Of a stretch of DNA of 61,894 bases, positions 9,548 to 18,604 are shown one piece after another. The notes below the pieces were generated by a model that saw only the letters and a program-made list of their open reading frames with translations, did not search any database and had not been told where the DNA came from. The DNA is taken from NCBI GenBank assembly GCA_029547265.1, contig JAKPPP010000190.1, forward strand, positions 1-61,894, in the 5' to 3' direction. The number at the start of each line of letters is the position of its first letter. The stretch's first letter is position 1. The position numbers and the translations under genes are program-made. The DNA comes from Bacteroidota bacterium (GTDB taxonomy: Bacteria > Bacteroidota > Bacteroidia > AKYH767-A > OLB10).

Positions 9548-10054
9548 TTATTCCTTTCGAACAATTTTATGGGGCCTGCGTTTGCGGCTACTTCGTTGTT
9601 GGTAGTTGTCGGACAGGATGCTGATATTCCCATCTGCTTCCAAAACCGCCAGGTTAACCTTGCTGATGCTATTTACCCCATGTTCACGCATTGCAGCTAA
9701 GAGTTCTTCTTCGGTTAAACGCACTTTTTCTAAGTGATTCTTTAGTATAACGCCGTCGTGAACCAACATAATAGGCTCTCCTTGCAAAAACTTGCTAATC
9801 GACTTACTATTATACGTAATGCGTTTGATAATAAAATTGAGTACGAACAAACCTGCGGCTGCAGTTAACCCTCCGGCTAATGATGTATCGGGTCCAACCA
9901 TCGCATTTTGAACCGAATTGCTGATCAATAATATAAAAACGAGGTCGGTGACCGATAGCTGTGCTAATTCTGTTTTGCCAAATAAACGAATGGCGAGTAT
10001 GATAAATAGGTAAACACTGATCGTTCTTAGTACGATTTCAAAATAGCTTTCCAT
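9548..10054 (-). CDS. DUF421 / YetF-type membrane protein
   Basis: A 168-residue protein with hydrophobic segments at about 8-25, 35-50 and 60-75. A soluble C-terminal domain follows, with the DUF421 signatures LQGEPIMLVHDG and LTEEELLAAMREHGV, ending in NLAVLEADGNISIL. This is the YetF family, whose biochemical role is unknown; it is shorter than Bacillus YetF (about 230 residues) because it lacks the second soluble repeat. The C-terminal tail is very basic (QQRSSRKRRPHKIVRK). It converges with the SPOR gene with almost no spacer. A stand-alone gene with no clear functional neighbours. Confidence 0.85.
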   Translation of the reverse strand: MESYFEIVLRTISVYLFIILAIRLFGKTELAQLSVTDLVFILLISNSVQNAMVGPDTSLAGGLTAAAGLFVLNFIIKRITYNSKSISKFLQGEPIMLVHDGVILKNHLEKVRLTEEELLAAMREHGVNSISKVNLAVLEADGNISILSDNYQQRSSRKRRPHKIVRKE

Positions 10055-10099
10055 TTTCGATGAATATTTACCTCAAAGAAAACAGATTAAAATGAAGAT

Positions 10100-10387
10100 T
10101 TACTGCCGCTTGGATATTTTGTTGGATGTTATAGCTCGCTGTTGGCTGCATTTGAACCTTGTAACATCATCAATTCTTTTCATGACGTGTTTGGTTGCCC
10201 TACCTCCTACTCTTCGTCTCCATCGCTTAAAAGCATGTTCACTGATGTTTCGACGCATTAGTTTAATAACAGCTGATTCGTCTAAACCAAATTGATTTTT
10301 AATGGCGTCAAATGGAGTGCGATCTTCCCATGCCATTTCAATAATTCGGTTTATTGCTTCTTCCGAGAGTTTGATTTGCAATTTCAT
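10100..10387 (-). CDS. TIGR03643 family small DNA-binding-like protein
   Basis: A 95-residue basic protein. LSEEAINRIIEMAWEDRTPFDAI and GLDESAVIKLMRRN form a helix-turn-helix-like unit, and FKRWRRRVGGRATKH follows. These are the conserved parts of the uncharacterised TIGR03643 family. Its ATG abuts the SDR stop codon (TAA directly followed by ATG), so it is translationally coupled to the upstream oxidoreductase. In several Bacteroidota, members of this family occur near photolyase or SDR genes, which fits the photolyase next door, but no function is established. A DNA-binding role is inference only. Confidence 0.8.
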   Translation of the reverse strand: MKLQIKLSEEAINRIIEMAWEDRTPFDAIKNQFGLDESAVIKLMRRNISEHAFKRWRRRVGGRATKHVMKRIDDVTRFKCSQQRAITSNKISKRQ

Positions 10388-11104
10388 TTAAATAGCTTGA
10401 TGATTAAACGGCTGGATAACCATTTCAGAAACTACTGCATTTGACGGCTGCTGACATAAAAACCAAATTGCTTTGCCTGCTTCTTCTGCAATTATCATTT
10501 TATCGCGCTGTACTCTCAGATCTATAGTATCCCAAAATGGAGAATCCACACCACCTAAATACAATTGCGTAATTCTGATTTCAGTTCGCTTTAATTCTTC
10601 ACGAAGTGATTTCATCATTCCGTTGAGTCCGAATTTCGATGCTGAATAAGCTGTCGCTCCGGCCATTGGTGTTCTACCTAATACTCCTGGGATATTTATG
10701 ATCAATCCTTTTTTCTGCTCTTTCATCGAAGGCAAAATAGCTTGTAAGAGTGCAAATGGTCCAAACAAATTCACTTGCATCGATTTTCTCATATCCTCCA
10801 CCGTTAGTTGCTCGAAGTTTTTGATGATTCCCACACCGGCAGCATTTATCAGAATATCAATTTTCGATTCTTTGGCCAATATGGTTTCTACTGCCGAAGA
10901 GATCGTTACTTCTTTGTCGAAATCGAGAATGAAACTTCGTTCCTCGGGTAATCCCAAATCATTCGTTAAGTTATTCAACTTTTCAGCAGAACGAGATGTG
11001 ATATAAACTCTTGCTCCCGATCTGTGCAATTGTTTAGCGGCAGCTGCTCCAATTCCGCCCGTAGCCCCGACAATTAAAACGACTTTATCTATCAATTTTT
11101 CCAT
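10388..11104 (-). CDS. short-chain dehydrogenase/reductase
   Basis: A 238-residue classical SDR. A Rossmann nucleotide-binding motif GATGGIG lies near residue 13, an NAAG motif (LINAAGVG) near 88, and an active-site YSASK near 153 with an upstream Ser/Gly-rich strand (LIINIPG in place of the usual IxNxSS). The family reduces or oxidises small alcohols, ketones or sugars with NAD(P)H; the substrate cannot be read from the sequence. The canonical catalytic Ser is replaced in the IIINIPGVLG segment, which may alter catalysis. It is transcribed away from the photolyase gene, 52 nt from its ATG, and is coupled to the TIGR03643 gene downstream. Confidence 0.88.
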   Translation of the reverse strand: MEKLIDKVVLIVGATGGIGAAAAKQLHRSGARVYITSRSAEKLNNLTNDLGLPEERSFILDFDKEVTISSAVETILAKESKIDILINAAGVGIIKNFEQLTVEDMRKSMQVNLFGPFALLQAILPSMKEQKKGLIINIPGVLGRTPMAGATAYSASKFGLNGMMKSLREELKRTEIRITQLYLGGVDSPFWDTIDLRVQRDKMIIAEEAGKAIWFLCQQPSNAVVSEMVIQPFNHQAI

Positions 11105-11156
11105 GATTCCATTTTTAGGGTAAACAATATTGAGTTGTATTTGTTTTTAACAAACT

Positions 11157-12629
11157 ATGCATTCGGTTAGCTTAATTTATCCTCATCAACTATTTAAAGA
11201 CCATCCTTCTCTTCAAAAGAAAAGATCGGTTTTTATTATAGAAGATCCTCTATTCTTTAGGCAATATGCATTTCATAAACAGAAGCTCGTATTTCATAGA
11301 GCAACATTAAAGCATTATGCCGATGGATTAATTAATCAGGGATTTGAAGTGAATTATATCGATAGTATGAATTCATTGGCATCAACAGAATCGCTTTTTC
11401 AGCATTTTAAAAAATCAGGAATTCAAACAGTTTACTACACTGACCCTGTTGATTACCTTCTTATTCGAAGATTAAAGCGTTATGCAACAAGAAATAAGCT
11501 AAAACTAGTCGTTGATGAGAGTCCGAACTTTCTCACTTCGAATAAATCTAACGAAGCATTTTTCTCGGAACGAAAGCGTTACTTCATGAATGATTACTAC
11601 ATCCATCAGCGCAAAGAATTGAAGATCCTCATCAGCGACAATAAACCTGAAGGTGGTAAATGGACATTTGATACAGAAAACAGAAATAAGATTCCTAAAG
11701 GGACAGTAATACCCGAATATAATATCCCTAACGTTAATGAATATACGAAAGAAGCTATTGATTACATTGAAGAGACCTTTTCTAAAAATCCCGGCAAATC
11801 ATTTCCTTTCTATTATCCAATTACTCACGACGAAGCTCTTTTGCAACTCGACAATTTCTTAAGTGAGCGTTTTGATAATTATGGAACATACCAAGATGCA
11901 ATTGTAAATTCAGAAACTTTTCTTTTTCATAGTATCATTTCGCCATTGTTAAACATTGGCTTACTTGACCCAACCGATGTAGTTGATCGAACGATCGAAT
12001 ATGCTAATAAGAATAACATACCATTAAACTCATTAGAAGGATTTATTCGTCAAATTATCGGATGGAGAGAATTCATCCGTGTTGTTTATAGTGACAAAGG
12101 GACTTACCAGCGAAAACACAATTTTTTAAATCATCATAGAAAACTTCCATCTTCGTTTTACAACGGAACGACCGGCATTGCACCTATTGATGATGCAATA
12201 AAAAAAGCGTTGGCTACAGGATATGTACATCATATTGAACGATTAATGGTACTTGGGAATTTTATGCTGCTGTGCGAAATTGATCCCGATGATATCTACC
12301 AATGGTTTATGGAAATGTTTATCGACTCATACGATTGGGTAATGGTGCCGAATGTCTATGGCATGAGTCAGTATGCCGACGGAGGATTGATGAGTACGAA
12401 GCCATACATATCGGGTTCGAATTACCTTTTAAAAATGAGCAATTACAAAAAAGATCCATGGTGTGAGATTTGGGATGCATTATACTGGAATTTCATCATT
12501 AAACACCGGGAACTGTTTGCGAAAAATCCACGAATGAGTATGATGGTAATGCAAGTCAACAAAATGAGTGACCAGAAAATTGAGAAGATTAAAATTACCG
12601 CCGAAAAATTTCTTGCACAATTAAAATAA
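11157..12629 (+). CDS. cryptochrome/photolyase of the FeS-BCP (PhrB-like) family without Fe-S cysteines
   Basis: A 490-residue FAD photolyase-like protein. The N-terminal alpha/beta domain (SLIYPHQLFKDHP) and the helical FAD domain (GFIRQIIGWREFIR, YVHHIERLMVLGNFML, VPNVYGMSQYADGG) match the family of prokaryotic (6-4) photolyases and cryptochrome B known from Agrobacterium PhrB. Those enzymes hold a [4Fe-4S] cluster through four Cys, three of them in a loop just before the motif ALYW. Here the loop is shortened to SNYKKDPWCEIWDALYW, and the whole protein has only two Cys (373 and 436), so a four-Cys cluster cannot form. Light-driven DNA repair or light sensing is likely; which of the two cannot be read. 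It ends at a strong terminator shared with the S46 peptidase gene. Confidence 0.88.
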   Translation: MHSVSLIYPHQLFKDHPSLQKKRSVFIIEDPLFFRQYAFHKQKLVFHRATLKHYADGLINQGFEVNYIDSMNSLASTESLFQHFKKSGIQTVYYTDPVDYLLIRRLKRYATRNKLKLVVDESPNFLTSNKSNEAFFSERKRYFMNDYYIHQRKELKILISDNKPEGGKWTFDTENRNKIPKGTVIPEYNIPNVNEYTKEAIDYIEETFSKNPGKSFPFYYPITHDEALLQLDNFLSERFDNYGTYQDAIVNSETFLFHSIISPLLNIGLLDPTDVVDRTIEYANKNNIPLNSLEGFIRQIIGWREFIRVVYSDKGTYQRKHNFLNHHRKLPSSFYNGTTGIAPIDDAIKKALATGYVHHIERLMVLGNFMLLCEIDPDDIYQWFMEMFIDSYDWVMVPNVYGMSQYADGGLMSTKPYISGSNYLLKMSNYKKDPWCEIWDALYWNFIIKHRELFAKNPRMSMMVMQVNKMSDQKIEKIKITAEKFLAQLK

Positions 12630-12666
12630 AAAAGGGAGTCGCTGATAAACAACGACTCCCTTTTTC
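12629..12666. terminator. bidirectional rho-independent terminator
   Basis: A perfect stem of GGGAGTCG paired with CGACTCCC, extended by A-T pairs, with an 11-nt loop, flanked by an A-run on the left and a T-run on the right. It therefore works on both strands, ending the photolyase gene (+) and the S46 peptidase gene (-). Confidence 0.9.
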
Positions 12667-12681
12667 AGTTTGAAATATCAA

Positions 12682-14856
12682 TTATTCAATAATCTTCATT
12701 TCTTTTAAGAGATTTCCTGCTCCACCGAATTTATCTACGATAAATAAAGTATAGCGTATATCAACGCAAATAGTTCTTTGCAATTCAGGTTCGAATGCGA
12801 AGTCGCTGGCAATAGCTTCCCAGTTACCATCGAATGCTGTTCCGATTAATTCACCTTTTGCATTCAACACAGGAGATCCTGAGTTACCACCTGTAATATC
12901 GTTATCAGTTAAGAAGCAAGCATGCAAATCACCATCCTTATCCGCATAGCGACCGAAGTCTTTTGCTTTCATCATATCGATTAACTTTTTAGGAGCATCG
13001 AATTCGATATCACCTGGGGTATATTTTTCAAGGATACCTTTAGCTGTAGTAAATTCACGGAAGTGTTCTGCATCTTTTCCATCATAAGGAAGGATACGTC
13101 CGTAAGTTAAACGCATAGTTCCGTTAGCATCAGGAGAATAAAGTTTGTTAGGATCCATTTCAAGCATACCTGATTGGAACAAACGATTAGCGCGACCTAA
13201 CTTGAAGTTGATGTCTGTGTAAATTGGTTTAAGATCAACAGAGATTTTATTTACGTAATTACTTGTAATCACATAAATCATATCCTTTTGCATTGCTTTA
13301 TAAGAAGGCTTAGCTAAGAATTTAGCCATTTTCTCTTTCGAAGTTAAGAACGACTTTTCATATAATACAGTCGCCATCTTCGTATAATCTTTCTTGTACT
13401 TATCAGAAAGATCAATTAATTGCTGAGGAAGATTTGCATGATCTAAATCTTCAGTAATGTGCATTAACACAGAAGCAAGAACTTTAACTTCGATAGGATC
13501 GAAATATTCTTTGTATTGCTCATCAAGATCTTTCGATAACTCTTCTGCCATTTTCTTAGCATCTTCAGCTTTAGTTTTATCTTTCAATAATGCTTCCATT
13601 TTCGAAAGTCCCATAGCGAACACCATCGGTTGAGAATTACTTACTCCATCTTGTAAATATGTGCTATACAAACCATAAGTATTTAATTGGCTATAAGACT
13701 TGTTATATAAGTCGAACACTTCACCATACTTCGCTGATTTATTATTGTCTTTAATCCATTGCGCAAAGCGATCTTCTTCTGCTTTACGGCGCTCGTAGAT
13801 ATGAAGTTTAGTCAATGAAGTTGACTCACCCATATATTTTTTCCAATAGTTACTTAAGCCTGCGAATTTATCGGCATACATCAATTTGATTTTCGGATCA
13901 GTATGCATAAATTCTTCGTAGATATCTAGGATATCGCGACGAACTTTCACACGCATTGGGCGTTCTTTTGTTGTATAGTATTTAATTCCTTCGCTGTAAG
14001 TATAACGTTGAGTTCTTCCGGGATATCCCATGATCATTGCAAAGTCCTCAGGTTTTTTACCTTGAAGGTTGATAGGGAAATAGTGACCCGGTTTGTATGG
14101 CTTGTTGCTTGCATTAAACTCAGCAGGTTTGTTATCTCCATTCGCATAAATGCGGAACATGCTGAAATCGCAAGTGTGACGAGGCCACATCCAGTTATCA
14201 GTTTCTCCACCGAACTTTCCGATATTTTCAGGAGGAGTTCCTACTAAGCGGATATCACGATATACCATGTAGTACATCGCTAAATAACGATTTCCTGAAA
14301 AGAAAGGAACGATATCTACCACGTAGTTGTCTTTATCAGCACCCAATTCGTCTTTTAATTTTGAAGTCAATTTTGTTAAACGGTCAGCAAGTGCTTTTGA
14401 TCGTACTGCTTCTTCATCGGTAATGTTGATGCTATCTAAAACACGATCAGTAATATCTTCAACACGCGATAATAAACCGATGTTAAAGTTTGCTTTACGT
14501 TCTTCGCTTTGATTTTTAGCCCAGAATCCGTTAGCAAGAATATTGTCTTCATTAGTACTTAGCTCTTGAATAGAACCGTATCCACAGTGGTGGTTCGTTA
14601 AGAACAAACCTTGCTCACTGATGATCTCACCTGTACAGAACATACGGTTTTGCTTTGTCATCAAACGAACAACAGCATCTTTAGCGCATTCTTTGTTGAT
14701 GCTGTAGATGTCTTCAGCGGTTAGTTTTAATCCGCGAGCTTGCATGTTATCCTGTAATTTTTGAATCAGGATTAAAGGCCACATACCTTCATCGGCGCGC
14801 AACTGACCGAAAATGATAAGGAACCCGAGTACGAGTCCAAGTATTCTTTTCTTCAT
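12682..14856 (-). CDS. S46 family dipeptidyl-peptidase, DPP7-like
   Basis: A 724-residue exported serine exopeptidase of clan PA family S46. The signal peptide ends at about residue 21 (LRA|DEGMW, with the mature start DEGMW usual for the family). The catalytic triad is visible: His89/90 in FLTNHHCGYG, Asp in WPRHTCDFSMF, and Ser659 in GGNSGSPV. The S46 helical domain lies between. At the S1 position the protein has FDGNWE (Gly about 677), as in DPP7-type enzymes that accept hydrophobic residues; DPP11-type enzymes have Arg there. It releases dipeptides from peptides in the periplasm, a common way for asaccharolytic Bacteroidota to feed on protein. A near-consensus -7 box (TTACTTTG) lies at 14877-14884. 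Stand-alone gene. Confidence 0.95.
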   Translation of the reverse strand: MKKRILGLVLGFLIIFGQLRADEGMWPLILIQKLQDNMQARGLKLTAEDIYSINKECAKDAVVRLMTKQNRMFCTGEIISEQGLFLTNHHCGYGSIQELSTNEDNILANGFWAKNQSEERKANFNIGLLSRVEDITDRVLDSINITDEEAVRSKALADRLTKLTSKLKDELGADKDNYVVDIVPFFSGNRYLAMYYMVYRDIRLVGTPPENIGKFGGETDNWMWPRHTCDFSMFRIYANGDNKPAEFNASNKPYKPGHYFPINLQGKKPEDFAMIMGYPGRTQRYTYSEGIKYYTTKERPMRVKVRRDILDIYEEFMHTDPKIKLMYADKFAGLSNYWKKYMGESTSLTKLHIYERRKAEEDRFAQWIKDNNKSAKYGEVFDLYNKSYSQLNTYGLYSTYLQDGVSNSQPMVFAMGLSKMEALLKDKTKAEDAKKMAEELSKDLDEQYKEYFDPIEVKVLASVLMHITEDLDHANLPQQLIDLSDKYKKDYTKMATVLYEKSFLTSKEKMAKFLAKPSYKAMQKDMIYVITSNYVNKISVDLKPIYTDINFKLGRANRLFQSGMLEMDPNKLYSPDANGTMRLTYGRILPYDGKDAEHFREFTTAKGILEKYTPGDIEFDAPKKLIDMMKAKDFGRYADKDGDLHACFLTDNDITGGNSGSPVLNAKGELIGTAFDGNWEAIASDFAFEPELQRTICVDIRYTLFIVDKFGGAGNLLKEMKIIE

Positions 14857-14939
14857 GGTATTTATAAATATGACTGCAAAGTAAATAGAAAACCGCCTTT
14901 CTTCCTATGCGATTGGTCGAGTAATCATGGGTTTTGGTC

Positions 14940-14982
14940 TAAAAAAAAGCCCGAAACCTCATTTTCAGAGATTTCGGGCTAA
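14940..14982 (-). terminator. rho-independent terminator of the PNGase F-like gene
   Basis: AGCCCGAAA pairs with TTTCGGGCT around a 15-nt loop, followed on the minus strand by an uninterrupted T-run. It lies 20-60 nt beyond the stop of the gene starting at 18444. Confidence 0.88.
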
Positions 14983-15000
14983 TTATAGTTTGATTATTCG

Positions 15001-18000
15001 TTACTTCTTAATGACCAATTTCTTCGTTATTTTTTCAGTTCCTGAAGTCAATGTCACAACATACATTCCGGCACTGAATTTCGACAAGTCAATTTGTAAT
15101 GAACCTGCAGTCGTCATTGAAGAGTTGTTGTTATAAATTCTCTCTCCAACCATATCAAAAATTTCAATTTCTGCATCAGCTCTTGATTTAAGATTGAAAT
15201 CAATATTTACCAAACCTTCTGTCGGATTCGGGAATACATTTAATTCGTTTTTATCGGTGAGGATATAATCTTGCAAACCAACCGTCGTTAATCCAACAAT
15301 AAATTGCTTATAAACTTGTCCTCCGAAATCTGAATTCCAATTATAAATTGGTGTTCCTGTAGTTGTTTTAAATCGAATTAAACCTGCACCTTGAGCAGTA
15401 TTTGCCCACCATGATAATCCATCTTCTCCTGAGTCTAATAATTCAAATTTATAACAGCCATCGGTTAGCACAACAGTATCGCGATAGATTGTATTTGCGC
15501 TCAATCCACTTTTAGATAAAATAATATTTCCTGATCCGTCCTTTAAAGTATAGCTATTTTCAGATGGCGCATTATTTGTTTGCAGTTCGATAACGAATGA
15601 TGTAGGCATCACTGAAGGATAACTATAAACCGACTTCATTGTGTCGTTGTAAGCATATTGATCTGTTGCTCCATTCGGATTACTGATATAAGCATAGAAC
15701 TGAGTAGCGCCGCCTATCCAATTGAAATTCGGCAATGTTATTGTGGATGATTGCATGAATGCAAGACTTCCGGTCCATGTATAAGTTGTAGGTGTTCCTC
15801 CTGTTAATCCATAAGTGATAGTTGCCGATGTCATTGTGTTAGCACCGGTGTTTTTAATTACGATAATTGGGGTACCACACACTGCATTTCTTCTCGACCA
15901 CATTTGATTACTAGAAGGTGCTATTATATCTTCAATTGCAGCATCGTTAGTGAAATTAGCAGGACCATAGCTCACTAATTGATCTTCGATTTGATAGTAA
16001 TCCCATCCTGTAGTATGATTGTATGCTTGCACATCGTGATCTAGGGAAAAGCTTGTTCCAGGAGTTACCCAGTTACTGATTTCCCAATCGTATGTCCAAA
16101 CTTCTGCTCCCGGACACCAATTAGAACGATCGTACACCCACGTTCCACCTTGAGGATATAATGGATTGTAATCACAATTATCTCTCCATACTTGTTTTGT
16201 ATAACGATTCACTCCATTCACTTTATAATAATGTGATTTAGGGCAAAATTCAGCACAGTTTGAAGGAGTATCCATTCCATGGCCTGTTACACGCGACTTC
16301 CAACGTGCCATGGCAGCATTTGCGGGTATGCTTACCGTTAGTGCTTGTAAATGGTTGTCAATTGGATCAGAAGGAACACCGTAATCAAAATTGCCATTCC
16401 ACAAATTCTGAATATTTATAATATTACGAGGGGGAGTTCCTTTGATCATTACAAATTTCAAATCCAACAATTCTTGCCAATTTCCTGCAGAGATATGAAC
16501 ACTATCGGCAAGTAAAGTTCTATAGTCACTAACATCGAAAGTCCATGTCCAACCATCACCTAAAGAAAGACCATTACCATAAGGAGTTATATAGCGAGCC
16601 ATCTCGTAGCGTATAACTTGAGGGAAATAAGTATAATAATGATGCACTGCTTGTGTAAATGTACCATCAGGAGTAGACAATGTTGAATCTGTTGCTTGCC
16701 CTTGACTATCAAAAATGTAATCAGTATAATACAATGGCCAAACGATCATAGTATCAATAGGAGTTCCTACTTGGCTTAAGGTATCATAGGTAACCACTTG
16801 CACTGGAGGAATCATTACAGAATCGACAACCAATGAAGAATCTAAATGAGAAGTGTACACTCCTTTTTCGAAAATCACATTAGGGCGCAAATTAGTTTCA
16901 GCAAACCCGAAATTCACTTCAGAAGAAGGCTTCATCGGATTATCTGCACCCATTTCAAATGTTGCAGGCTGATGCACAGAAGGAGATCCATCTGCCGCTG
17001 TTAAGAAATTGCCATCATTAAAGTTATAGTATGCAACTACATTATTATAATATGGATTTGAAGGATCTATTTTATTCTTCATATTATTCTGAACTGCTGC
17101 TATTGGCAAATCAACATTAAACACAGCAAACTCATCCATTCTTCCATCATAAGACAGAGATCCATTCCAATTACCTCTACCAATTCTGAATTTCGCAATA
17201 CCACTCATGATATTTTTCTTTCCGGTAAATGAATAGAAAGTAGTTCCATTAATATAAATTTTCATTGAACCGGTAACACAATTTTTTGTGAATGTCCAAT
17301 AATTCCATTGACCTTTTATCTGAGCAGCGTTAGCTAGCTTTGAAATACGATCATAAGAAGAACCTATTGCTCCCGCATCCCAATAAATTTTACTGTCAGA
17401 CCATGGGCAATGAGAATTCAAAATTCGATTTCCTGCTGAGTCGATTGCTTCAAACACAGTACCATCCATTGGTTGATAGAAAGGATCTCCATATGCCCAA
17501 AAACAAACTGTTACAAATGAATCAATGGCTGCAATCTCCGAATTAACAGGTACATCAATAAAAGAATTATAATGAAATGCTGCTACACGATCGTTTGAGG
17601 CTGAAGTAACTCCTGATTTAAAAGAAGTAGAGGTAGATTGAATAACATTATCTGCACCTGCAACCGCATTATCAAAAGTTATTTCGATAATAATATTTGA
17701 AGTGCCATCCCAATTAAAAGGTGTAGTTAACTGAATTGAATTCCAACCCGAACCTGTAGAAGTGAAAGATGTATTTTTTGTATACACCGTAGTGAATCCT
17801 ACAGAAGTTGTTGTAGCTGCAGTTAAGGTATCTACTGTTACTAGTTTCATTCTAATTGCCAATTTATGCATATCGGCTCCTGTATTTTGCAGATAGAAAC
17901 GCAATCCGGAAATATCGCCAGCACTCATACCCGCAGCTGTTAGTTCCGAGGCACGCCATAAGTATTGAGATTTTGAAACTGTTGATGAAGTCCCGAAAGG

Positions 18001-18444
18001 ATGAGTCGCCGTTGTGTTTGCATTCCCCACTTGATAAGTAGAAAGTGACGTTGTTGCAGTATGTACTAAGAAATGATCCCAATAACGAATATAATTATAT
18101 GCAGGATGAGTAATGTATTGATATGATGGGATATCAGCCCCATTAAACGAATACAAATTCTGTGAGTGCAAAGTACTATCAATAAGTCCTGTGTTTTTAT
18201 AGATGTATGTATTTGTTAAGTAATCCCACTCCCCACAATTCGGGAATTGATTCGGGTTACACTTCAGCGTATATAACATCTGAATTTTTTCGAAGCTTAC
18301 AGTATCTGATGGAAATACAAACCAAGCATCTTGCGGAGAGCCGAAAGTAAAAGTTTGCACTACCACTGTATCTCCGTTCGAGGCGGATGCTTTATTGCTA
18401 AATGCAATAAACAACAGTGTTAAACCGAATATAATTTTCTTCAT
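15001..18444 (-). CDS. secreted PNGase F-related protein with inserted LamG domain and T9SS sorting domain
   Basis: A 1147-residue secreted protein. Signal peptide 1-21. Residues 27-90 match the first part of the N-glycanase N domain (TFTFGSPQDAWFVFP, CGEWDY with Asp74 at the place of catalytic Asp60 of PNGase F). The rest of that domain resumes only at about residue 610 (RYEMARYITPYG, TWTFDVSDYRTLL). Between them lies a roughly 500-residue insertion including a LamG/concanavalin-like domain (about 305-447). The N-glycanase C domain is at about 700-835 (CAEFC with Glu732, WCPG at 776-779). Ig-like and beta-rich domains follow, then a type A sorting domain at 1066-1147 (FPNPTEG, GMYVVTL). The Glu118 position aligns with Gly654, so deglycosylating activity is uncertain. 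It is probably exported by type IX secretion and surface-attached or released. Confidence 0.85.
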   Translation of the reverse strand: MKKIIFGLTLLFIAFSNKASASNGDTVVVQTFTFGSPQDAWFVFPSDTVSFEKIQMLYTLKCNPNQFPNCGEWDYLTNTYIYKNTGLIDSTLHSQNLYSFNGADIPSYQYITHPAYNYIRYWDHFLVHTATTSLSTYQVGNANTTATHPFGTSSTVSKSQYLWRASELTAAGMSAGDISGLRFYLQNTGADMHKLAIRMKLVTVDTLTAATTTSVGFTTVYTKNTSFTSTGSGWNSIQLTTPFNWDGTSNIIIEITFDNAVAGADNVIQSTSTSFKSGVTSASNDRVAAFHYNSFIDVPVNSEIAAIDSFVTVCFWAYGDPFYQPMDGTVFEAIDSAGNRILNSHCPWSDSKIYWDAGAIGSSYDRISKLANAAQIKGQWNYWTFTKNCVTGSMKIYINGTTFYSFTGKKNIMSGIAKFRIGRGNWNGSLSYDGRMDEFAVFNVDLPIAAVQNNMKNKIDPSNPYYNNVVAYYNFNDGNFLTAADGSPSVHQPATFEMGADNPMKPSSEVNFGFAETNLRPNVIFEKGVYTSHLDSSLVVDSVMIPPVQVVTYDTLSQVGTPIDTMIVWPLYYTDYIFDSQGQATDSTLSTPDGTFTQAVHHYYTYFPQVIRYEMARYITPYGNGLSLGDGWTWTFDVSDYRTLLADSVHISAGNWQELLDLKFVMIKGTPPRNIINIQNLWNGNFDYGVPSDPIDNHLQALTVSIPANAAMARWKSRVTGHGMDTPSNCAEFCPKSHYYKVNGVNRYTKQVWRDNCDYNPLYPQGGTWVYDRSNWCPGAEVWTYDWEISNWVTPGTSFSLDHDVQAYNHTTGWDYYQIEDQLVSYGPANFTNDAAIEDIIAPSSNQMWSRRNAVCGTPIIVIKNTGANTMTSATITYGLTGGTPTTYTWTGSLAFMQSSTITLPNFNWIGGATQFYAYISNPNGATDQYAYNDTMKSVYSYPSVMPTSFVIELQTNNAPSENSYTLKDGSGNIILSKSGLSANTIYRDTVVLTDGCYKFELLDSGEDGLSWWANTAQGAGLIRFKTTTGTPIYNWNSDFGGQVYKQFIVGLTTVGLQDYILTDKNELNVFPNPTEGLVNIDFNLKSRADAEIEIFDMVGERIYNNNSSMTTAGSLQIDLSKFSAGMYVVTLTSGTEKITKKLVIKK

Positions 18445-18552
18445 GATAGGGTATAAGGAATTGGGAAATAAAGATAGAAAACGATTCTTTATGGAACAAC
18501 GGAAATTACCAAGATTAAATACAATAAAACGAGTTTCGTTTAGAAATTACAA

Positions 18553-18588
18553 TAAAAAAATCCCGATCCTTTCGAACCGGGATTTTAC
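18553..18588 (-). terminator. rho-independent terminator after infB
   Basis: AAATCCCG pairs with CGGGATTT around a 12-nt loop; the minus strand continues with a T-run. It closes the rimP-nusA-infB unit 20-50 nt past the infB stop. Confidence 0.85.
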
Positions 18589-18604
18589 TATTATATTATT
18601 GTTA

